Source of the DNA: Jackrogersella multiformis
Lineage: Eukaryota > Ascomycota > Sordariomycetes > Xylariales > Hypoxylaceae
Reading direction: 5' to 3'
Assembly (NCBI GenBank): GCA_902806575.1
Contig: CADCXD010000001.1
Location: 868,001 to 932,000, forward strand
DNA length: 64,000 bases
Position 1 is the first letter of the stretch, and the number at the start of each line of letters is the position of its first letter. The notes beneath the pieces are model-generated. The model ran no database searches, had not been told where the DNA came from, and saw only the letters and a list, made by a program, of their open reading frames with translations. Both the position numbers and the translations under genes were made by a program. Below, piece after piece: positions 13,401 to 25,711 of the stretch.

Positions 13401-13893
13401 AGTCTGGAGCCAACAAGAGTGGCTTCCGAGCCTCATCGCCAGCAGTTTACATCTGTCCGCTTTACCATCAGAGTTGCCGGGCCACGTGGATTGGATTTCG
13501 GTAGAGCGCGCTGCTAAGTTGGTGTGCAGCATTGCGAATGCGGCCCCAAAGGAGATCAACGGATACTTCCATGGTGTCAACCCGTCAGTAACTAGTTGGG
13601 AGAAGCTCGCCCCAGCGGTGAAGCAGTTCTACGGTATACGCATCAAAGACTTCGTCAGCTTCAAGGAGTGGGTGTCCAGGCTTGAGAAGAGCCAGACTGA
13701 TGATCCGAAGGCGGTCGATGTCAATCCGGGCCTGAAACTCCTCGATACATACATTGCTATGTCTCGGGGATCATACGACAAGTCGGTCATCATAGATACG
13801 CAACGTACGGAAAGCATAAGTGCGGTCGTGAGGGATGCCACGGCCGTCACACCAGAACTGATGGTGCATTGGTGTACGCAATGGAGATTTTAA
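10432..13893 (+). CDS. NRPS-like adenylating reductase (A-T-R architecture)
   Basis: Six exons (10432-10740, 10804-11094, 11176-11280, 11335-11572, 11627-11702, 11754-13893) give 1052 residues, typical for this family. The adenylation domain fills about residues 1-500: core A3 TSGSTGLPKP, MPLFHAAAL, A5 STEFTPYP rebuilt across intron 5, A7-like HGRADNIIVFSNGEKLNP, and the A10 lysine in SGKGS. A carrier domain follows with its phosphopantetheine serine in VDSI (about residue 595). A thioester reductase domain then has the NAD(P)H loop GSTGTLG (about 696) and the YGRSK Tyr/Lys pair (about 850). The enzyme should activate a carboxylic acid with ATP, hold it as a thioester and release it reductively as an aldehyde or alcohol, as Lys2 and fungal carboxylic acid reductases do. 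The substrate is unknown. There is no condensation domain. Confidence 0.93.
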
Positions 13894-14530
13894 GTGAGAT
13901 ATACTTGCTGCAGTGTTGTGAATAGGGGACCATGCAATGAGGACAATTGTGGCCGTGGGTTAGGACATCTTCACTCATATGCATTATTTTCTTATTATTT
14001 CTTTCTGCTTTCAATCTGCCTTACTATCTTCCCCCCTCCAGTTGCGAAATGGGTTTCTAGTTTAACGAGGGACTTGTAATAACCTTATGTGACCATACAA
14101 CTTATAGTGATCCCGAAATCGACACTATAATTTTTAGTAAGATAGCAACTAGAAAACTGAGTCTAAAGGACTAATAAAAGATGAATACCTATCGCTCATA
14201 CATTGGGGGTACCAGGATGTCAGGAAGCTTCACGGCTAGTTCCATACCTCCTACAGTATTGGAAGCTGTTAATAAGGCAACCTGCAATGATGTTAACATC
14301 TTCAAGTTCAAAAGTAATTTACCGAAAATAAGACTCACTCTCGTGAAGAGGTATCGACCGTTTTTATTAAATCGATACAGTTATAATTGAAATGCCTAAC
14401 TAAAGTATATTATATATCCATATTCTATAGTCCTCCTCTATATAAGTAGATTACGAAATCTAGTACAACCATGTTTAATAGCAACGTCTCAATAACCCCT
14501 CAGCTACCAACCGATTAAAGGCTAATCTTT
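13894..14530. other. Convergent intergenic region
   Basis: Lies between the 3' ends of the A-T-R gene and the subtilisin gene. AT-rich; no gene seen. Confidence 0.6.
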
Positions 14531-15943
14531 CTATAGTTCGGCTCTATTACCATTGAAAGCAATTAGATTGAGGCTTCCTTTGACATCCTTTACCTTGTTT
14601 TGGGTTCCAAGTTGGTTCATGCGGCTCGCCACATTCGCCGGCCCTACTATGAACTCTCGCGACATCAAGTATGTCACGAGCCCAGCAACATGAGGACTCG
14701 CCATGCTCGTTCCGCTCATAGTCTGGTATGACGAATCGCTATCTTTCCATGCCGAATAGATGTTATTTCCGGGGCCGAATATATCGACACAAGTTCCATA
14801 ATTAGACCAGCTAGGACGAGTATCGGATTCGTCGATAGCTGCCACTGTGATGGCTTCAGGGGCTGCGGCTGGGCTGTACGTGCATGCATCAACACCATAG
14901 TTGCTGGCCGCCACTACTACTGTCATGCCAGCCCCAACAGCATTCTTAATGCAGTCATCCATGGCCTGGAATTTGGGACCGCCTATCGACATGTTGATCA
15001 CAGATCGAGTGATCCTGCCCTGCGACTTGGCATCCTTCACCGCTGCAGAAGTCAGCTTTATGTCAAAAGTGGTCCACCCGTAGTGAAACTCACCCCATTC
15101 TACACCGGCGATCATTTGAGACCAACTACCAGATGAATTTTGATCCAAGACTTTTACCGCAATAAGCCTGGTGCTATTATCAACACCGACGGTGTTGCCT
15201 CCCACAGTTGCAGCCGTATGGGTACCATGTCCATTGTCGTCTATGTCCTATTTATAAATCAGCAAATACACTGACTTCAGCACTGCCCGTTAGGCTAGCT
15301 AACCTGCGATCCACCGATAAAATTCTGACCAAAAGTGGCGCGACCTCCAAACTCCTGTCCCAGGTCAGTGCCGGACTTAATATGCGGCGAGGAAAGGCAC
15401 TTACTTTATGCGTCACGCGAATTCCAGTATCCAGAATGTAAGCATGGGTTGGGGCAACAATCAGGTCAACATAAGCCGCAACGCCAGGGCTCCGATGGGA
15501 GATGCGGCCGAGACCCCAGGTATTCGCTGCTGGGGCTCCCCTAGGAATGTCGTTGGGGATAACTGCTTGCGCTGTCACTTGACTATCTCGAGCAACGTAG
15601 TCGACCTTATTTGTGTCAGAAACCCATCGTCAGGAGTCAACGATCGGCTTACAGCGGGATTCTTCCGAATCGTTTCAAGGGTTGCATGATCACACTCAAT
15701 GTGGTAACCATTAAATCCTTCAACCTGGTAAGTCCTTATGACTCCCTTTTTTTCATCGCTAGTACCTTGAGTACTCGTCTGTATCTTCCGGTAGTGCGAT
15801 TGAAGAGTTTTCGAGTCTGCTTTTTTCATAACTACGATGTAGTTATCGGCAATGGCATTGGCAGTATCTCTGCCCACGAGAGGGGCTTTAGCTAGAGCGA
15901 AGGGAGCTAAAGCCACAAGGCAGATGGAGATAAGCTTCATCAT
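14531..15943 (-). CDS. Secreted subtilisin-like serine protease (proteinase K family, S8A)
   Basis: Five exons on the minus strand: 15653-15943, 15405-15605, 15304-15354, 15094-15247 and 14531-15042, giving 402 residues. A hydrophobic signal peptide (residues 1 to about 18) and an I9 inhibitor prodomain ending near VDYVARDS precede the catalytic domain. The triad is Asp156 in YILDTG, His188 in NGHGTH and Ser345 in GTSMASPH, with the oxyanion Asn in VAASN. Spacing matches proteinase K. The fourth intron (15043-15093, GTGAGT...TGCAG) is 51 bases long with no in-frame stop, so it can be mistaken for coding sequence. Removing it restores the family sequence AGVEWAVKDA. The role is extracellular protein degradation. 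There is no obvious link to the neighbouring metabolite genes. Confidence 0.95.
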
Positions 15944-16017
15944 GATTTTGCTTTTAAGGTAATAAGTTATAATAGATAAGTTAATCGAGAAGATATAAAT
16001 TCGGATAGCCCGGAGGT

Positions 16018-16027
16018 CTTTATAAAG
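16018..16027 (-). promoter_or_regulatory. Probable TATA box of the subtilisin gene
   Basis: CTTTATAAAG lies about 75 bases upstream of the protease start codon, an ordinary TATA distance for a highly expressed secreted enzyme. The motif is palindromic, so only its position assigns the strand. Confidence 0.4.
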
Positions 16028-18411
16028 CGTAAGTGAGCTGATATAAATGAGTAGGTACCTATCAAGTAGAATGATAGTTGATATTCGCTGGGCATCTTTC
16101 TTCTTTTATATACACTCCGAGCATTGGAGTTGCGAAGTCCTCCTCGTCTTTACAGGCATCACTTATGCCAGTATAGACTCTCGTGACTACGCCTTCGGTG
16201 ACTAGGTTCATTTTGTCGTCTATGAAATCAGATGAAGCTACCTCTCCGAGACTCCAGTAACAACCTTGCGATGGCAATAGCCATTCCCGGCTGAGGAATA
16301 GCACCGAGACCTCCCGCTTGGTAACGGATTATGAACCAATGGTTCCAAAATCATCTAGTGACGGCAACTCCGTAACAAAGGTTTATCTTGGGACAGGCCG
16401 GCGGTAGCTGACTCGGAAAAAATATGTGAATAAAAACCACTTCTTACTCTTCGACATGTCTCTCGGATCTGATCGGACTATTTGCATGCGCCTACATGAC
16501 GGTTACATGTGAATTAGCTCTGGTCGCACATTAAATGTATGGTATAGCGTTTGTATTGGGGGACTCATAAGGCCCGAAATATGAAGTTCATATCAGCTGT
16601 ACCTATTCATAAGTTGGTCTCAGCTGTTAAAAGTTACAAGCCACTATAGGCCCTTTATCTATCAAGGTACCGGCTTTGAGTGTTCTATTTATTCCTCGGT
16701 GCTGTTATTTGAGATATTTCTTCGGCAGCAAGGAAATACATACGAAACAACTAATAACTAGTCATTTGTAACCGTTAGTTTAGTATCTTCTAGGACCAGA
16801 AAACTCGTACCTAATTTATTAAACAAGAGGCAGGATTCTTACTGTATAAATAGGTACTTACTCACCTAGGTAGGTATATAATTCTTAATTCTCTTTAGTT
16901 CTAGCTTACGGATATATTCCAGACCTTATTAGAGCAGTAGTAAAATTGTACAGTTACCTTGATTGTTTAACGACCTCCAGTGTATTAATAGAATTGTTTC
17001 ATGGCTCGGCAGCTCACCGAGTAGATCTGGTGAAAAAAACCATATTAATAAATCTAGATGAATATTAGTCGCTGATTAATCCAGTACTTTCCGCGAAGCT
17101 AATAGAAGTAAAGCCCGCGAGTAAGACGTGTTCCATGTGTGACAATGCATGACTTAGGTTATACCGGGGAAATATAATAGGGATTCCTTATAATGGCATC
17201 TTAGGTTAAGGGGTAAAAGGCTGAGAAATCTTAGATCTCGTGATACAAAGATTAAACGATCTCCAGATAGGATACGGTATACTTGGGATTTGCTGCCCAA
17301 GAATTAGCATGTATACTATCGCCGATGCCAAGAACGCCCTCGAAGCTGATGATCTGAGACTAAGGGACTTGATATTAACCTTGTACAAGAGTTAATATAC
17401 AATTTTTAATCTAAATCAAGGATTTCCCTTATCCTGTTCCTAGCGGCAGCAATTGGTGTCTTGTCATTAAACAAGTGTGAGGGTCGGAAGTACATGCCTG
17501 TTATAGATTATTAATTATTGCTTAAGGGTACCTATTGAAGCCATGGTGGGATATATATTAATATCGCATGGAGACTACCTGTAGAAAAGCTCTAATAAAT
17601 TGATAGCGTAAAATGTGGCAAATTTCCCCTAGGTTAAATACCTGGTAGTAATAAGTGCAAGGAAAATGGCGGAAAATACCTCTTCAGCCCCTTATCACTA
17701 GGTTAGCCCCTGAATGTCCACAATGCTATCTGGATTTGAGCCGAACAGAAATCTTTATAGCTCTATTGACATTGCCGTTGGGAAATTCTGGGCTCAGGAC
17801 ATGTATCTTAATATCTTCGTTAATTGGTATGTGCATTAATAGTTCACTATTAACCTAAACTTCACCGCTATGCAGCGTAAGAATTCACAACTATTATTTG
17901 AATCTTGAAGATTAAAGATCTGGCTCGGCTCGACCCAATTTATAACAACATTATAAAGTATTCCTAATTGAATATCCCCATTGACATTAACTCATCCTAA
18001 TAGAAACTTTCATACAACTGTACTGTAGGAGTAGGATAATGGTTGTATTTTGTAGGTTTTTACTTCAACTTAAAACACTAAGGATCTTACTTATCCTCTT
18101 CATTACATAAGCTGCCCCATAGTACCTAAGAACGAGCTTACTTAAGTTAAACCTTGGTAAATACTGGTCTCCATGTACCTAGGTACCTGGCAGGTAGTGC
18201 AAGTAAAGTTTAACATTTTGCGGAGCGTACGCAAGGTACGTATGCTAGACTTGCCGGGACTTCCTATTGGTTCTAGAATGATCAAATAAGGCGGCTTTCA
18301 TGGGGACCTTTGTGAAACTGCTATGAGTCTATGACTAGGTGTAGCAGGTGCTGTGTTCGTTCCTAAAGTTTCGAACATTCTGTATGAGTAAGGGTCTTAC
18401 CTCTAATAAAA

Positions 18412-18430
18412 GGTACCTAGGTAGGTACCT
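18412..18430. repeat. CCTAGGTAGGTACC palindromic repeat
   Basis: Dense tandem TACC/TAGG palindrome. A second copy follows at about 18499-18512. Confidence 0.65.
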
Positions 18431-18773
18431 ATACTTGATGCAGTTTCCCTCCAGATAACCTCCAGTATCTGAGGAAGGTGGCAAGAAAGGCTTAGGATAC
18501 CTAGGTAGGTATGAAGCAAGAAGAATAACACCTGAAAGAGCAAACAACCGTATGACGTAACTATCTAAATGTCAGCATACCACTTATGACGTCGAATATC
18601 ATCCACATCGATACACTATTATAATTGTTAAGTGACCTCCAGCTCTAGCTTCTTACCAGTCTGTCATTCACATATTATTCATCATCTCAATACTTCCATA
18701 CAGCGTGAATCAACACTTTTGACAAAACCCGGCCTACCACAGAGAAATCTTTCAGCTAATTCATTAATTCACC

Positions 18774-19124
18774 ATGTCGTCAAACAAGAACTTTAGTTAT
18801 AGTTCCTCCTCTGTCTCCTTCTCGTCATCTACCACTAGCGGCGGGGAGACCACTGCGTCGCGCTATACCGAGCACACGACAAGTGATCCGAGAGGCACTA
18901 CGACACATGTTGCCTCGCAGCGTTCTGGCGAACCTCCGCACCACGAGCGCCTCGAATATGATGCTTCGGGTCGTCTAGTTTCTTCGGAAGGTCAAGCTCT
19001 GGGCGGCAGCAGTGTAGATTCGGGGCGTCGCATCGAGGATGTGTCTGACGAGCAACGCGAGAAAGACAAGTTGTATGAAGAGCGTATTGAGGATGAGTAT
19101 GCGAAGAGAGAGGGTGGCGCTTAA
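18774..19124 (+). CDS. Small hydrophilic, low-complexity protein (116 aa), function unknown
   Basis: A single exon opens with ATG in a good context (CACCATG) after a pyrimidine-rich leader and encodes 116 residues. The first third is Ser/Thr-rich (SSSSVSFSSSTTSGG). The middle has RYTEHTTSDPRGTTTHVASQ and a conserved-looking RLEYDASGRLV segment. The C-terminus is a charged helix rich in Glu/Lys/Arg, ending in Gly-Gly-Ala. There is no membrane segment and no signal peptide. I do not recognise a named domain. Codon usage and the clean start and stop suggest a real gene, probably an intrinsically disordered protein. Confidence 0.65.
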   Translation: MSSNKNFSYSSSSVSFSSSTTSGGETTASRYTEHTTSDPRGTTTHVASQRSGEPPHHERLEYDASGRLVSSEGQALGGSSVDSGRRIEDVSDEQREKDKLYEERIEDEYAKREGGA

Positions 19125-19695
19125 AACGGGAGTTGGTAGAGTCTGAGTGGTAGGGCGGACACGGGATGGTGGCGGATGAGCAACACCTAACGGCAGCAAT
19201 TGTAGACCTTCTACAATACACTTTCCTAGGTACATGAGACATAGATAGATTGAATCCAATTATTCATACTCATGTCCTTGGGTTTATCTTGAAAATTATT
19301 GTGAATTTTATATCAATAACTGTTTTATAAGTTGAGATCTCACCAAGTCCCTATCGTAGCAGCGTAGGCGCTCTTTCTATTGTACCAGGTACCTATTCCG
19401 TAGTGATATACGGAATACAGATAGGAAGGTATGGACGCCACAGAGCGGCATTTGTGTTTACTATCAACGCCACGCCACTGCAGAAATAGATGTGGATCAA
19501 TGATATTGGAGCTAACCGTACTAGGTACGTCACTTGCCGTTGGACCCACTATAGCTTCCGACTTATCGCTCGAGCTTTCGGACCGGTGCATCAAAAACAT
19601 CCACCTTTTCAAATGTCTTCCTAGGTACCTAGATTACTTAACTTAAATGCTTGAGGCCTCCCTCATCTTCGGCACAGCCATATCATCCAGAAGCC
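19125..19695. other. Intergenic, upstream of the Csc1-like gene
   Basis: No gene is supported. CCTAGGTACCTAG sits at about 19620-19632, roughly 65 bases before the start codon of the next gene. Confidence 0.55.
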
Positions 19696-22457
19696 ATGTA
19701 TTCTGATGATGATGACAATCAGCCCGACTACTGCAAGGGTGAATATGCCGCTGGCCCCGGCACCAAGGACATATTTGTCCAGCTGGTCATCTCCCTCTCG
19801 CTAGGTATTTCGGCCTTTGTCGCTTTCTGTGTAAGTCGCTACTAAATATCAACTTCATGTCGATTCTTTACTAGGTATTCTCTACTTATAGGTAGGTAAC
19901 TAATTAATACGTCGTATAGATCCTTAGACCTCGATGGAAGACCCTCTATGCCGCCCGAAAACGTCACAGCGACCCTCAGATTGCTCTTCCTCTGCTTCCC
20001 GATAGTTTCTTTGGATGGATACCAGCGTTATACAGGGTAACGGAGGAGCAGGTGCTGGCATCTGCGGGTCTAGATGCCTTCGTGGTATGTATTATAGTGA
20101 ATGCAAATTCGATCACAGTCTGCTTATACATGAGTTCTTAGTTTCTATCCTTCTTTAAAATGTCGCTACGCTTGTTTGCTACCATATTCTTTTTCGCCCT
20201 CGTCGTCCTTTGGCCTATCCACAATACTTTCGATACTGGCACAACTACGCCTCCTGGTGGCCTCCCTGGAAATGACTCTTTGTATATAAATTTAATGCAA
20301 AGCCCGAACCCCGATTTTCGAACGAGCGTTGATCGTATCCTGAAGAAACCCGAGCCCGAGGACAAGAGCTGGAGCTATCTATGGGTATACCTTGTTTTCA
20401 CCTGGTTCTTCTCTTTCTTGACGATATACTTCATGAATTCCGAAACTATCAAGGTGATCAAGATAAGGCAGGATTATTTGGGTACTCAGTCGACTATAAC
20501 CGACCGAACATTCCGATTAACAGGAATTCCTCGAGATATCAGATCCGAGGAGAAAATCAAGGATTTTGTGGAGAACTTAGAGATTGGGCATGTCCGAAGT
20601 GTTACGTTGTGTCGAAACTGGACTGAAATCGACGGTTTGATGTCTGAACGACAATCACTTCTTCGAAAGCTAGAGGAAGCATGGAGCGTTTACCTGGCCC
20701 GACGACCAGCAGCAGGGTTGGTGTCCGCGCAGCAGCCTAGAACGACGGACGATGCTACGCAAGAGAATGCGCATAATGATGATGAGTCTCGGGAGAATGG
20801 ACGTCTCCTTGGCGATGATGGTCTACGAAGTCTTATGGCCGAGAGGGAGAGGCCGAAAATTCGACTACGGTTTGGGTTCTTGAAATTGCGAAATCGCAAA
20901 ATCGATGCTCTCGACTACTACGAGGAGAAACTGCGTCGTCATGATGAGAAGATCCGAGACGCAAGAAAGAAGGCGTATCCTCCAACGGATTCTGCGTTTG
21001 TGACAATGGATTCTATTGCCGCTTGTCAGATGGCAATCCAAGCTACCGTTGACCCAAGACCGGGACAGCTGCTGACCAAACCCGCTCCAGCCCCTTCAGA
21101 TATGATCTGGAAGAACACTTACACTCCGCGGTATAAACGTCAACTGCAATCTTGGGCCGTCACTATTTTTATTACGTTTTTATCGATCCTTTGGTTCTTC
21201 CCAGTAGCGGCGCTGGCACAGTTACTTAGTATTTGCACCATTAAGAAGATAGCCCCGCCCTTGGCTACTCTACTTGAGCGCCATGATATTACGAAAGCCT
21301 TCGTGCAGACTGGCTTGCCTACTCTGGTAGTCTCGTTGCTTAACGTCTTGGTCCCATACCTCTATGATTACCTCTCAAACATTCAAGGAATGGTGTCGCA
21401 GGGTGAAGTTGAACTTTCCACAATATCCAAGAATTTCTTCTTCATATTCTTCAACATCTTTGTCGTTTACGCGGTCTCTGGTAGCGCGGCGCTCTCCGAG
21501 TTCTGGATAATAATCGGAGACTCGCTGAAAGACACGCGGACTATTGCAAGCAAACTGGCTGGTTCAATCCAGGATTTAAACAACTTCTATCTCAACTTCA
21601 TTATGCTTCAGGGCCTTGGTTTATTCCCGTTCAAGCTTTTACAGTTTGGAAGCATATCACTCTATGCTATATATCGTATGGGAGCCAAGACACCTCGAGA
21701 CTTTGCCGAACTTGTTCAACCTGGTCTGTTCAACTACGGATTCTACCTCCCCACAGCATTGCTGGTCTTCATCCTCTGTTTAGTCTATAGTATCCTTCCC
21801 GGCGCGCATATTGTTTTATTCCTCGGCCTCTGCTATTTCACACTCGGCTACTTTGTTTACAAATACCAATTATTGTATTCAATGGATCAGCCACAACACG
21901 CTACGGGAGGAGCATGGCCCATAATATGTGGACGTGTTATCGTTGGGCTTGTTGCTTTTCAGGTCATCATGATTGCTATCCTAGTATTGCAAACAGCTTT
22001 CATAGCTGCGGGACTAATTGTACCACTCTTGGTTTTGACTTTCTGGTATCATTTCTATTCTCGTCGTCGCTTCACTCCACTCACGCGATTCATCGCGCTT
22101 CGGAGCATCAAGCGGGCTACTGATCCTGGTTCGGAGAGTCGTCCTGACCGAGATCCGGAACAGGTGCAGCGGCAAACTCGACTAACAAGACGAATGAGCA
22201 CCATAGATGAAGATCGGGAAAAGGGGATGAGGTTCGTAAACCCGAGCCTTGTCGTCCCCCTAGAACTACCTTGGATATACCAAGATCCGCTGCCGCCCCT
22301 CGAAGATTCGTCTGTCGACTCTAACACGGGGAGCGTCAACGGGAACGGCAGCAGCCAGGCGGCAACGCCGCTAAGTAGCCACGGACCAGGCAGCGTTGCT
22401 AGTTCCTTTAGTCTCGGAGATACCCATGTTTGGAGGGACAACAATGATAGCGTGTAA
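19696..22457 (+). CDS. Csc1/OSCA (DUF221) stress-gated cation channel, Rsn1/Phm7 family
   Basis: Three exons (19696-19830, 19920-20084, 20142-22457) encode 871 residues. The start is the ATG at 19696 (MYSDDDD...), since the open frame upstream lacks another ATG. The order is that of the family. An N-terminal RSN1 membrane unit has helices near the start and the motif RPRWKTLYAARKRH. A cytosolic Phm7-type domain carries the conserved RTVRLTGIPRD-like TFRLTGIPRD and ends in SAFVTM. A C-terminal multi-helix region (about residues 340-640) follows, with a hydrophilic Ser/Gly-rich tail. Relatives are osmosensitive calcium-permeable channels of the plasma or internal membranes. Both introns restore the conserved FC-ILRPRW and DAFV-FLSFFK junctions. 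Confidence 0.93.
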
Positions 22458-22575
22458 TGAATAGAGAAATAGGATGTCCCATAAGCCTGTGTAGTAACAC
22501 ATTATAAATAGATTGAAAGCTTTCGTACGGCACATCAGTCTTCGCCTCGAGCTTTTACTAAGTGACCGACATGTT

Positions 22576-22599
22576 TACCTACCTACCTAGGTACCTAGG
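22576..22599. repeat. TACCTACCTACCTAGGTACC palindromic repeat
   Basis: Another member of the dispersed TACC/TAGG palindrome family, placed just after a coding region. Confidence 0.65.
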
Positions 22600-23104
22600 C
22601 AGACAGCATCCTAGTAACTTAGACTTCCGAATTCCGCGCTAATATCTATTATGATTCGATCTAACTCATCATTCAATTCTCATACTTATTCCAAAGGATG
22701 TGGTGCTATATTTTCCTCGTAGATGCGTGCGTAGAGTTTAGATCCTCGATGATGACCAACTCGGGCCCATCGTCTAGCTGGTAGTCAACAGTGTCGTCTA
22801 ATGTGTTTTTCCATGGCTGGGCCATCTCGTTAAACCCTTTTCTTTCGAATGTTTGTGTACCTTGTTACTCCTTCCCCTTTTCCCACTTTTCATTCCCCCT
22901 TTTTTTCATCCCACGATAAAATTTCTTAGGGACTAGGAAGGTCATACTTCAGCAAACGTTCACCAATACGTTCGTACTCTAAGCTTTACTACGGTATTAT
23001 GAAATAGACGTATAATCTTGATGCATGATCTGGTGTAATGAAAAGCTGGTAGAAACCAACGTGCCGCGTATACTACATTAAAGCTACCTGGGTATACACA
23101 ATAC

Positions 23105-23128
23105 ATACCTAGGTACCTAGGTAGGTAA
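23105..23128. repeat. CCTAGGTACCTAGGTAGG palindromic repeat
   Basis: Dispersed TACC/TAGG palindrome about 35 bases beyond the stop codon of the STAND gene. Confidence 0.65.
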
Positions 23129-23161
23129 TAAGATTATCAAATAAACCTATCTAGACTATAT

Positions 23162-25711
23162 TCATACCGTCCAGGCTGAGAAAGAATGTGCCTTATCGAC
23201 TTGGTTCGCAAGCTTACCCGTCAGTCGAGTATGAACGGTGCAGAAGTAGTCATGCACAGCTAGTCGTTCTTCCATCCTCAGAATCTTAGACGGAACCGTG
23301 TCCTTGCGCTGCAGTCTAAATAGTTCGGCTGCATCTTCCATGACTTTCGCATCCTGAATCATACCTAGCTTAAGATACGTCTGCGACAAGACATGTTGCA
23401 ATCGAGCAGTCTCCGCAGAAAACCTTTCTATTCCACGTGCTAAGATAGACTCGCACAGATTACTAGAACGTATTAGCGATATACCTAAGTAGGTGCGAGA
23501 AAGGGGAGACCAAGACATACCGCGCTCGCTCATAGTCTCCCGTCAGATAGCCGAGAGCCGCGACCATGTAAACACTTTCGACGTGGCGAATCTCATCCAC
23601 TTGAAGGAAATGGCAAGCTCCTTCTTCTAGAATGGCTTCATGCATTTCCAGAGCCTTTACAACATGTCCAGCATAAAAGTACATTGTTGCTTGGACGAAT
23701 CGGTAGTGTGAAAAGAGCCAAGTGTTATAGGATACTCCTCTGAGAAGGTCAATAGCACGCTGTGATGATTGGAGAGCTCGGCTCGAGTCTCCGGAGGCCA
23801 TGAGCGAGAATGCCTTTACGAAGTAATATTTTGCGTACTCGTACGGGAGTTTGGTCATGTCGGGATCCCATTCTTCGTAGTGGCTCCGGCATATCTCCAC
23901 GACTCTGTCCGCTCCCTCGAAGTCCTCTTCATACAGAAGCCCAATGCTCAGGTCCGCATATGCGTTTTGGAGGAGTATATCGGCCTCTATGGGGATATGA
24001 CCATCCAATTCCAACTTTCTCGTGTATTTTAGCCGCATACCCAACGCCGCCCGGCGATAAGCCATGGATGCCTGACGCCCTTTAACGCCGTTTTGCGAGC
24101 TGATGGCTCCAAGCAAAGAGCAAATATCACCTTCAAGAATCTCGGATCGTTCTTTCGTAACTTGAGACTGTTCATCTGGGTTCAAGATGAATCGGTAATC
24201 AGAAATGCCTAGTGTGCCGAGCCTCTGAGCTCGCATTGCCCTAACAATTTCCAAAGTGACTTCTAGCAGTGAACTGCCCTCAGTAATTAACATCCTTTCC
24301 CAGCAGTCTTGACCAGCACTACAAAGGATTTGAACAAATTCTAAGGACACCGGCTTGGGACCAGACGTTTGACAGAAGTTCTCATACAGGCGCATTGCAT
24401 GTGGGATAAAGACACGGACTGCGATAGAATGACACGAGACGAGCCTCTGCAGAGTATCTAAAGGTGACATTATTCCGCCCACTAAAAGACATGCAGTATC
24501 GAACGCTGTATCGTGAATGGTGGGGTATGTGTCTAATCGCCAAAGAATGTCAAACTGTAGATCGCGGTTGATCCACAGCCCACTCGGCCTTTCATGGATA
24601 AGTCGTTTCTCGAGCAAGGGGCGGGTGGTATCTCTCATGCTGTAGGAAGTATCATTAGTCACCGTTAGCTTGAATATTGAGATAGACTTACATGTTGGGG
24701 TCAGCGCAGCTGATGTTCATTGGGAGATTGCCCGAGAACTGCAACAGTTCGTTGGAAATCAATTCCCCGTCAAGGTATGCCATTATATACAGTAGATGTA
24801 GGCTATTCTCGGGAAGTTGCTTGAAAGCAGCGTCGTTGATATTCTTTAGTGGCATGGTAGTCTCCGACGGGGCCTTTCGGAGAACCGAGGCCATGCGTTC
24901 TCGCCCATCTAACTCTTGAAGAATAAGGCTTGAGGAGTCGTATGAGACGGTAGCGCTGGCCAGCTTTTGGAGATACAGAGGATAATTCCCGAGTTTTCTT
25001 GAGATTTCTCGAAACTCTTTATTCTTGAATGCGGGAGATAGCTCTCTACCACACGCTCTCTCCAGATATTTACGTATAAGCTTTGCCCCCTTTTCCTTGC
25101 TTAAGGGCCCGACCTCAAGTGAGTGGCTGTAGCCATCTATCGTGGTTCTTCGTGTAGTGAGGATAATAGTTCCGAATTCGCTTGCTATGGGGAGAAAGGA
25201 GCCTAGGTCAACGTCAACACCGTCGAATATCAATAACCATCTCAACTCTATTCTCAATTAGTATATCGAGTCCTTCATAGGTACATCGAGCTCACAAGAA
25301 AAAGAGAAATATATTAGACTCACTAGATCTTTCAAATGTGTTCCTCAATTCCCCAAAAGTCGATATGGGGTCTTGTCCACGAATGCCAAGACAGTCAGCG
25401 AGACCTAACATTTCCTGCAGAAATAGGGGCTCGCATGTTGCCTTGAGGAAAATGACGCAGTCAAAATAATCTAGATTTCTGTAAGCAAACTCAACTGCTA
25501 TGTCCGTTTTCCCCATGCCACTTCGCGAGTACAAGATACAACCCCTGGATTCCTTGAATCTTGGTACTGCTTCTTCTTTCTTGACAAGTACTCTGTTTAG
25601 CACATTAAGATGTTTCTCCCTGCCTACGAAGCAATGATTTCGACAAGGAAGTCCAAATCGGATACTCTTCTGGAGGTCAATAGTTCCTTGACAGGGGACA
25701 TCCAACTCCAT
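23162..25711 (-). CDS. NB-ARC/TPR-type STAND (NLR-like) protein
   Basis: Four minus-strand exons: 25324-25711, 24692-25247, 23521-24639 and 23462 down to 23162, giving 787 residues. After a short N-terminus of about 35 residues comes FVGREKHL, then the P-loop SRSGMGKTDIA, the Walker B LLIFDGVD and the LTTR sensor motif (a full NB-ARC core). A winged-helix-like stretch follows, then about 400 helical residues whose repeats (for example YANADLSIGLLYEEDFEGADRV-like pairs) resemble TPRs. Fungal STAND proteins act as signal-transducing ATPases, several in incompatibility or defence. This one lacks any recognisable N-terminal effector domain, either truly or because an upstream exon escaped me. Its stop lies close to palindromic repeats. 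Confidence 0.85.

Larger units (their letters stand above)
15944..18773. other. Long AT-leaning intergenic region with palindromic repeats
   Basis: About 2.8 kb without a supportable gene. CCTAGGTA palindromes occur near 16045, 16864-16877, 18176-18190, 18412-18430 and 18499-18512. A short minus frame at 16062-16304 has several cysteines but no start, signal or splice support. Confidence 0.55.
22458..23161. other. Convergent intergenic region with palindromic repeats
   Basis: 3' regions of the Csc1-like gene (+) and the STAND gene (-). Two strong CCTAGGTACC palindromes lie at 22576-22599 and 23105-23128. No gene seen. Confidence 0.6.

Noticed and set aside
16062..16304. Minus-strand frame with several cysteines, possible small secreted protein
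   Set aside because: No ATG, signal peptide or consistent upstream exon could be found; AT-leaning codon use.
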